From: Trifolium pratense
Taxonomy: Eukaryota > Streptophyta > Magnoliopsida > Fabales > Fabaceae
Direction: 5' to 3'
Length of the DNA: 64,000 bases
Assembly: GCF_020283565.1 (NCBI RefSeq)
Contig: NC_060062.1
Span: 57,310,439 to 57,374,438 of the forward strand
Position 1 is the first letter of the stretch. Every line of letters starts with the position of its first letter. Positions 56,621-64,000 of this stretch are shown in pieces. The notes beneath the pieces are model-generated. The model was not told the DNA's origin, ran no database searches, and was given only the letters and a program-made list of their open reading frames with translations. Position numbers and translations under genes: made by a program.

Positions 56621-57700
56621 TGATCCGCTGTCGCACACGGGTCAAAAACGAGTTTTAAAAGTGTAGTTTTGGAAGCGACACTCGAGTATCGTATCGCAAG
56701 GACTCTTTATCAATTAGAAAATATTAGATTCAATAAGAACAAGCTGAATATGGGGGTTTGGGTTTAAGTTTCGGTTTTGAAAATTAAAATTGAAATAAGT
56801 GATTAACAAATAAGTTAAAACGACTAATCTACTGTTTCGGTTTCCCAACTTATCATTGATTCATACAATTTCCAATTCCTAAGCGGATTCTAATCCCTTT
56901 ACGAATATAGTACCAATTAAACAAGCGCAATCGACACTAAAAGATATATGTTCCAGATTTCCGAATTAAGCAAACGGATTAAAACTATCATGAATTAAGC
57001 AAACATGATCAAACATACGCGAATTAAGCAAACGCGATCAAGGTACAAGAACATATAATCATCGAAATTAATCAACACCTATTCTATAGAACTTGAATTA
57101 AGCAGACAAGATATATATCATAGATATTGAAAGGGAAAAGCAATTTGATTGAAAATTATAGAACCTCAAAGTGTCGGCGGAAACCGATTACAGTAGATCA
57201 ATCTTTGGTGATTAGTTCTCCATAGCAAGAAGCTGCCTCTGGGGGTTGGTTTCTCGTGAAATCAGAATGAATAATATGCCCTAGCTGTCTTTTTTTTCGG
57301 TTTAAATAATACATGGAAACGGGCCTTAAAACAATTGGGACGAAAACAAAAAGTTGTGCTGAAAGTTAATAATTTAATTCGTCTGGAACATAAACGTAAT
57401 TATTCGACTCATTTGCGCTCCGAATTGACTTGAGGCTTCAACACAAACGTTGTAGCTCTCTTTCTCAGCTTTCCAACGCATCTTCCCGCGCCTCAATCCG
57501 GTATACGTAGCTCCAGTTATGACCTACAGACTGCGAAGGTGTCAAGTTATTATTAATTCAGAAAATAAGTGACGAAAATAAAATAAAGCTAGAAATAAAC
57601 TTAAATATAAAAACACATTAAAATGGTGAAAATAATGAAATAAACCATAGGAATACTTGAGTACAATAGTAGAAGAATGTGCATTAAAATGCACCGATCA
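56621..57700 (-). repeat. 3' LTR of Athila element E
   Basis: 1080 bp, same length as 61533-62612, with a few substitutions seen (for example near 56899-56903). Confidence 0.92.
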
Positions 57701-58683
57701 AATTCCCCCACACTTGAACTTTTGCACTCCGAGCAAAACTCAAATGAAAAAACATAAAAACAAATCACAAGCAGTCAACATATTCCAGGTTTCAAGCTTC
57801 AAACCTTGGGTCAAAATTCAAAGATTGACACAATTCTTATCTATCAACTTTCAATAATAATCTTGCGTGTGTGTGTACTGTCTTCCACTGTCAACCAAAG
57901 TAATGTCAAGATCCCTCTCTGAAACTACCATTCTAGATGCTAAGCTGTCATTCTTTTCCTATAATTTTGGATTTAACCAGAATTTCAGACTAGGGGGGCT
58001 ATTTCTTTTCAAGAGATCCAAAGCTTTTCAACATCAACTCAGGGGCAACTACTTCCAAGCTTTATTATTGTTTATTATTATTTATTGTTTTAAGCTTTAG
58101 GCACTACTCCACCTTTTCACCTGACGGGATCTTACTTGTAATAAGTCCAACCTGTTACTCAGAGTAGAGCATCCTACACAGCACTTGTTCCTCCAGTTTC
58201 GGGCACAGGAACTTGTTCCTCCATTTTCGGGCACAGGAACTTGTTATATTCATTATTTTTAGCTCTTAAGCAATTTCCCTTTTTTCTCAATTAATAGCAA
58301 TGATCGGTCTATCTGTTACTCTAGCCTTACCCCCACACTTGGTTCTAATCATACCCTCCATCATATTCAAATTAGAGAACTTAGTTTAAAAAATAAATAT
58401 TTCAGAGGTTTATCTAGACATTAATAAGTTTGACAGTGTTCAAGCAGTTGTGCATTAAGTTGCAAAGACTATCATGTCAAGTATCAAAACAAAAATCTCC
58501 AAAAATTTCACTGACCCTACAGCTATCTGCCCTAGCCTTAGAACATGTGACTACTCATGACAATTTTATTTTTTAACACAAAATGTAAATGTAAAATGTC
58601 CCTCCCCCACACTTAAACCAGACAGTGTCCACAATGTAATAATAACATAAAGTGAGAGTAAAGGAAGGAACACACCCGAGGAG
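57701..58683 (-). other. 3' untranslated region and polypurine tract of Athila E
   Basis: Minus-strand AAGTGTGGGGGAATT borders the LTR (57715-57701). The remainder is non-coding and similar in arrangement to 14965-16007, including repeated GTTCCTGTGCCCGAAA words. Confidence 0.8.
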
Positions 58684-61074
58684 CTACGTTGTAGCTGTTG
58701 TGGTGTAGGAAGGCTCGTCCAAGGAGAGCTCTTCAATGGATGACATTTTGGGTAGAACTTCAGCTACATAGACATCTTCATCAACAACTTTATCTTCACC
58801 TGTATGAAAGTTATTATCCTGCAAGGAAGATGCAATCTCAGAGCAAAGGTTAGTATTAGTACATGAATCAAAATCGGACAATGAAGGAAAATCTGCGGAA
58901 AAGAATTCAGGACAGGTCTCACCAACCAACTCAGAAACCAAATCCATATAAAAAACAGAGTGTTCCTCTAAGGGATGTTTCATGGCATCAAAAATGTTAA
59001 ATTTAACGACAATGTCGCCAAACTCCATGGACATTGTGCCATCATAAACATCAATTTTTGTTTTTGCCGTCCTCATGAAGGGTCGGCCTAGAATGATGGG
59101 TGCCCTGCTGGAATTAGTTTCTCCCTCCATATCTAAAATGTAGAAGTCTGCAGGAAAAATTAAGTCATTAACTTGCACAAGGACATCTTCTAGCACTCCA
59201 GCAAGGCGGGCATTACTCGTGTTCGCCAATTGAATAATCAAACCTGTAGGCTGCAAAGGACCAAGATCAAGGTTATTATAAACAGAAGTAGGCATAACAT
59301 TAATACCTGCTCCCAGATCAAGCATGCAATTTTCAAACTTTCTATCCCCAATGGAACAAGGAATAGCAAAAACTCCTGGATCCTTGCACTTTTGTGGCAG
59401 GGTCTGACTGAGAACTGAGACATTAGCCGAGGAACTGGATTTGGGATGAATGAAAGCAGAAACATTTCTCCCCAAACTGACTCTGTCATTTTCCTTCACC
59501 TTCCTCTTGTTTGTGCACAAATCTTTCAAGAATTTTGCATATTTAGGGATCTGCTTAATTGCATCAAGAAGAGGAATGTTAACTGCTACTTTTCTGAATG
59601 TATCAAGAATCTCTTTGTCTTCTTCAACTGTCTTCTTTTTATTTTTCTGCACCCTTTGAGGAAAAGGAATTCGTGGCACATATACTTTTTCAGTTCTAGT
59701 TTCAGTTGTAACAGAAGGTTCAATAACATGTTCAGGTTCAGGAGTAGATGATGATGCAATGGTTTTCTTCTTCTTTTTCTCTGGAGCTGGTTCTGACACT
59801 CTTCTGGATCTCAAGGTAATTGCACTTACATTTGGATTCGGCACTGATTGTGCAGGAAGGTTACCGGTGCCCTGAGCTTGCAGTTGGCCTATTGCATTAG
59901 CCATTTGTCCCATCTGTGTTGTCAGGTTCTGAATGCTAGCATCTGTTCGTTGTTGATATTGTGTGTTATTTACAACCAGCTCCTTGACAAGGTCCTCCAA
60001 TAAAGGTCCGGAGGCAGCCGCAGGTGGTGTGTTTTGTTGCGCGGTTGGATTCCCATACCGCAGAAGTGGGTGGTTCGCCTAACTATGATGGTACCTGTTA
60101 GTGGAAAGGTCAGGAGCGTTGTACCTATTTTGATTGTTGCCTCGATTGTAAAGGTTTGCTGCGTATGCTTGAGGCAACTCAGTGATCGACTCATCTTGAA
60201 AAATGGGGCATGTATCAGTCGGGTGCTCAGAAGAAGTACAAATACCACACACTTTTGCTGGTTGAGCTTTACTAACTGACAATTGTTTCACCAAAGAAGT
60301 AAGTTCATCAATTCTTGTTTCAATTTTGGTTTCTAGAGCCTTGACGGAAGAAGAAGAAGAAGAGGATGAGTGAATCTCATTCACACTCGCATAATTATTT
60401 CTAGTTATGAACTGTTGCGAGTTGAGTGACATGTTCTCAATCTAGGCCTTAGCAGCAGCTGGAGTTTTATCAACAAGTGCTCCAACACTAGCAGCATCCA
60501 AAATGTTTCTATCCATTGGTAGCAACCCCTCATAGAAATATTGGATGAGTAATTGCTCGGTGATCTGGTGTTGAGGACAACTGGAAACTAGCTGCTTGAA
60601 TCTTTCCCAGTATTCTGCCAATGATTCGTTTCCCTGCCTAATGCCGCATATTTCTTTTCTGATTGACGCAGCTCTAGAAGCGGGAAAGTATCTCTCTAGA
60701 AAGACCTTCTTCAAATCATTCCAAGTTGTGATAGATTTCGGCTCAAGATAGTACAACCAATCTTTGGCAGCACCCCGGAGCGAGAATGGAAAAGCTCTGA
60801 GCTTGATGTGATCTTTTGTTATACCTTCAGGCCTCAATGGTGTAGAACAAACAACTTGAAATTCCTTCAAATGCTTATGCGGATCCTCACCTGCAAGACC
60901 AATAAACTTGGGCAACAAGTGTATCAAACCAGATTTCAATTCAAAAGGAATATCAACGTCAGTATATTGGATGCATAGATCATTGTAATTGACATCAGGA
61001 GCAGCAAGTTGCCTTAGTGTTCTTTGTTCAGCCATGTTATCAAAAGCAAGTTTAGAATCAAATAAAGTATGCAA
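58684..61074 (-). pseudogene. Athila E gag-protease with two stop codons, fused to the pol C-terminus
   Basis: One continuous frame of 797 codons starts at 61074 and is interrupted by TAG at 60444-60442 and 60081-60079; the second stands where element B has Trp. Domains match element B: gag (LRGAAKDWLYYLEP; FLERYFPASRAASIRKE), zinc knuckle CGICTSSEHPTDTC, and protease DLGAGINVMP, where B has DLGAS. The C-terminal tail (SSIEELSLDEPSY) resembles the end of integrase in element B ([12 protein letters not shown]), so reverse transcriptase, RNase H and integrase were removed between protease and the last pol codons. I infer a non-autonomous lineage dependent on other Athila elements. Confidence 0.88.
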
Positions 61075-61511
61075 AGAGAAACTATGTAAGAATCAGAATC
61101 AGACTCGTTAATGAAACAAAACGAAAGAAGAGATATGGTTAAAATAGATTCAGAAAAATATAAAAACACGAAATTTAGTCTAATTAAGTAAAATAAGAAT
61201 TTTGGAAATTAGTTTGGAATTTTCTGAAACTATAAAAACAGATATAAATTAAAATAAAATAGTAAAACACGGAATTTGGACTTTTTAGGTTACCGTCACC
61301 TATTTTGTTCCAAAATAGGGGATTTTGAACTCTGATTTTTTTCTGATGAACAGGTAGAGGAAACACTCGATTTAGAGAAGATTTTCCAGAAAACTATTTT
61401 TTTACGAAAACTGATTATTAGGGAACGTAAAAGCCAGAAAACACAGGAAAGCAAGGCTAGAACACAACCACACAGAAACCGAGTCTAATATTAGCTAAAA
61501 TCAATTAAGAG

Positions 61512-61529
61512 TCCCCGGCAACGGCGCCA
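61512..61529 (-). other. Primer-binding site, tRNA-Asp type (Athila E)
   Basis: TGGCGCCGTTGCCGGGGA on the minus strand, same as in element B and three bases from the LTR. Confidence 0.9.
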
Positions 61530-61532
61530 ATT

Positions 61533-62612
61533 TGATCCGCTGTCGCACACGGGTCAAAAACGAGTTTTAAAAGTGTAGTTTTGGAAGCGACACTCGAGTA
61601 TCGTATCGCAAGGACTCTTTATCAATTAGAAAATATTAGATTCAATAAGAACAAGCTGAATATGGGGGTTTGGGTTTAAGTTTCGGTTTTGAAAATTAAA
61701 ATTGAAATAAGTGATTAACAAATAAGTTAAAACGACTAATCTACTGTTTCGGTTTCCCAACTTATCATTGATTCATACAATTTCCAATTCCTAAGCGGAT
61801 TCTAATCCCTTTAATAATATAGTACCAATTAAACAAGCGCAATCGACACTAAAAGATATATGTTCCAGATTTCCGAATTAAGCAAACGGATTAAAACTAT
61901 CATGAATTAAGCAAACATGATCAAACATACGCGAATTAAGCAAACGCGATCAAGGTACAAGAACATATAATCATCGAAATTAATCAACACCTATTCTATA
62001 GAACTTGAATTAAGCAGACACGATATATATCATAGATATTGAAAGGGAAAAGCAATTTGATTGAAAATTATAGAACCTCAAAGTGTCGGCGGAAACCGAT
62101 TACAGTAGATCAATCTTTGGTGATTAGTTCTCCATAGCAAGAAGCTGCCTCTGGGGGTTGGTTTCTCGTGAAATCAGAATGAATAATATGCCCTAGCTGT
62201 CTTTTTTTTCGGTTTAAATAATACATGGAAACGGGCCTTAAAACAATTGGGCCGAAAACATAAAGTTGTGCTGAAAGTTAATAATTTAATTCGTCTGGAA
62301 CATAAACGTAATTATTCGACTCATTTGCGCTCCGAATTGACTTGAGGCTTCAACACAAAAGTTGTAGCTCTCTTTCTCAGCTTTCCAACGCATCTTCCCG
62401 CGCCTCAATCCGGTATACGTAGCTCCAGTTATGACCTACAGACTGCGAAGGTGTCAAGTTATTATTAATTCAGAAAATAAGTGACGAAAATAAAATAAAG
62501 CTAGAAATAAACTTAAATATAAAAACACACTAAAATGGTGAAAATAATGAAATAAACCATAGGAATACTTGAGTACAATAGTAGAAGAATGTGCATTAAA
62601 ATGCACCGATCA
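61533..62612 (-). repeat. 5' LTR of Athila element E
   Basis: 1080 bp; followed directly by GTAG and the continuation of the copia protease. Confidence 0.92.
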
Positions 62613-62874
62613 GTAGTTGCACTATCCACAAGACATGTATCATCCTTATTGATGCTAGTGTCAAAGCTCATTCTAAAAAAATAAATAACAAAAGTATAAA
62701 ATAAATAATGATAAAAATCAATTGCCTAATAAGAATGAAATAACAATAGTAATAAGAATGAAATACCAATGACAATGTTATATGAAAAAAAAAACTGGTC
62801 CCAAGTTTAAGCATAATAGCTTAATTATTACATATAAAATCCAAAATAAGTAGCCATAACTATATAAAAAAAAA

Positions 62875-63357
62875 CTACTTCTTGATATTCCCATCACCAA
62901 TAACGTGATCAATTCTTCCATTTGGATCATCAATGAAATCACCATTATCATATTGGTGTGGAGCTACATTCACTTCTGGGAATGGAGCGGCACCGGTGGG
63001 ACGGGCCTCATGGTTTTTCATTAAGAGTTGATTATTCTGTTCAGCCAAAAGTAGGCAAGAAATCAATTGAGAATATTTGGTAAACCCTTTCTCTCTATAC
63101 TGCTGCTGCAGGAGCACATTAGAGGCATGGAAAGTAGAAAAAGTTTTCTCTAACATATCAGCATCTGTTATCTTTTCTCCACACAACTCTAGTTGAGTAG
63201 TAATTTGAAACATTGCAGAATTATAATCAGTTACAGTTTTGAAATCTTGCAACCGCAAGTGTATCCAATTGTACCTAGCCAAATAATTTTTCCCAGAAAT
63301 ATTTAGAGCCTCAAATTGTAGTTTCGAGAGATTCGACATTCTTGATGCTAATATCAA
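62875..63357 (-). pseudogene. Copia gag of element F, internally deleted
   Basis: 160 residues starting MILASRMSNLSKLQFEALNI, the usual N-terminus of a copia gag, then jumping from SGKNYL to ARYNWIHLRLQDF. From memory, full-length relatives have roughly 60-70 more residues at this point. It ends (DPNGRIDHVIGDGNIKK) without the CCHC zinc knuckle normally found before protease. Between here and the protease (62613-62874) no frame was seen. I infer a defective nucleocapsid. Confidence 0.7.
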
Positions 63358-63730
<373 letters not shown>

Positions 63731-63735
63731 GGGCT

Positions 63736-63767
63736 GCTAACTTAGACCCAGTTGGGTCTAAGTTAGC
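63736..63767. other. Perfect 15-bp inverted repeat
   Basis: Arms GCTAACTTAGACCCA and TGGGTCTAAGTTAGC separated by GT, eight bases after the AT microsatellite. It may be a transposon terminus or a cruciform-forming site; the partner end is not in the window. Confidence 0.85.
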
Positions 63768-64000
63768 AAGGTGCACCTTTTCAGTTGGACCAAAATACCC
63801 ATTCTATTTAATTAATTAACCAAATTACCATCAATGGACGCGGATCTAGTGTCGCGCGCGTACCGCAGTACCATGGTTACAGGCCGTTGATTTCCATCAG
63901 ACAGCCAAGATCTGATCTCATCAAGACTGTCTGATCAATCAGACAGCCCAGATCATCCGAATCCATCATATTCCAGCGCGTGCACCACACTGGATTACAG
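63768..64000. other. Unassigned non-coding end of window
   Basis: Contains GTCGCGCGCG, and TCAGACAGCC(A/C)AGATC twice (about 63898 and 63940), a short direct repeat. No frame or known terminus recognised. Confidence 0.5.

Larger units (their letters stand above)
56621..62612 (-). mobile_element. Athila-type non-autonomous element (element E), pol deleted
   Basis: Two 1080-bp LTRs (61533-62612 as 5', 56621-57700 as 3') starting TGATCCGCTGTCGCACAC and ending GCACCGATCA are nearly identical. A tRNA-Asp primer site lies at 61512-61529. Target duplication is GTAG (56617-56620 and 62613-62616), or GTAGT if one T is shared with the LTR. Between them lie gag-protease and the 3' untranslated region only. 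It is related to, but distinct from, element B (shorter LTR, several indels). Confidence 0.9.
52826..63357 (-). mobile_element. Ty1/copia element (element F), split by Athila E
   Basis: Minus-strand order: gag (63357-62875), protease interrupted at 56620/62613, integrase, reverse transcriptase and RNase H (to 53131), polypurine tract and a short 3' LTR (52826-53018). The protease frame continues perfectly across the Athila insertion (VDSAT / THTIFKDKKYFS). The gene order protease-integrase-reverse transcriptase defines Ty1/copia. A degenerate primer-site-like word near 63340-63356 marks the 5' side, but no 5' LTR matching the 3' LTR was found. Confidence 0.85.

Overview
The window is repeat-dominated plant nuclear DNA, most probably from a legume of the inverted-repeat-lacking clade (the group of clover, medic, pea and vetch). 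The main evidence is a two-exon gene at 45499-45800 for a nodule-specific cysteine-rich (NCR) peptide, a family I know only from that clade. The assignment is an inference from one gene plus repeat content. No bacterial operons, rRNA genes, canonical tRNA genes or CRISPR arrays were seen.

Host genes are few. Decayed exons of an importin-beta-like (karyopherin, ARM/HEAT-repeat) gene lie on the minus strand: an N-terminal block at 40787-42835, a middle block at 9437-11041 and a later exon at 5270-5425. They carry in-frame stops and a frameshift, and are split by about 29.4 kb and 3.4 kb of inserted repeats. The NCR gene is the only host gene that looks intact. Exon fragments of an MRS2/CorA-type magnesium transporter (48564-49366) sit inside a CACTA transposon and look like captured gene pieces.

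Layout. 1-4151: minus-strand Tekay-like Ty3/gypsy deletion derivative, cut by the window edge. 5853-9290: small non-autonomous LTR element in the tandem form LTR-internal-LTR-internal-LTR. 11335-40761: a SIRE-like solo LTR (element D, duplication CTGAC) opened by later insertions. Inside D lie element A (13009-37594, duplication AATGG) and a Tekay-like solo LTR (38294-40273, duplication ATTAG). Inside A lie an Athila element (B, 13778-25190, duplication ACCAT), a large-LTR Ty3/gypsy remnant (C, 25449-30666) and another solo LTR (36038-37392, duplication TACAC). 40787-46500: importin-like exons, MITE and SINE-like pieces and the NCR gene. 46501-50669: a hAT MITE (duplication ATGTTGGT) containing a CACTA element (46622-50165, duplication GTC) with the MRS2 fragments. 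50670-52800: tandem duplication, LTR-like and SINE-like debris. 52826-63357: a Ty1/copia element (F) on the minus strand, split in its protease region by a second Athila derivative (E, 56621-62612) that has lost pol. 63358-64000: AT microsatellite, a perfect palindrome and unassigned sequence.

The most unusual structures are a 2.15-kb inverted copy of the Athila 3' end placed between gag-pro and reverse transcriptase of the same element, the layered insertion stack that can be ordered in time, the tandem LTR element differing almost only in a GAA run, and the MRS2-carrying CACTA inside a hAT MITE. No novel multi-gene functional system was found. Boundaries rest on reading termini, target-site duplications, primer-binding sites and polypurine tracts by eye; no alignment or database search was run.
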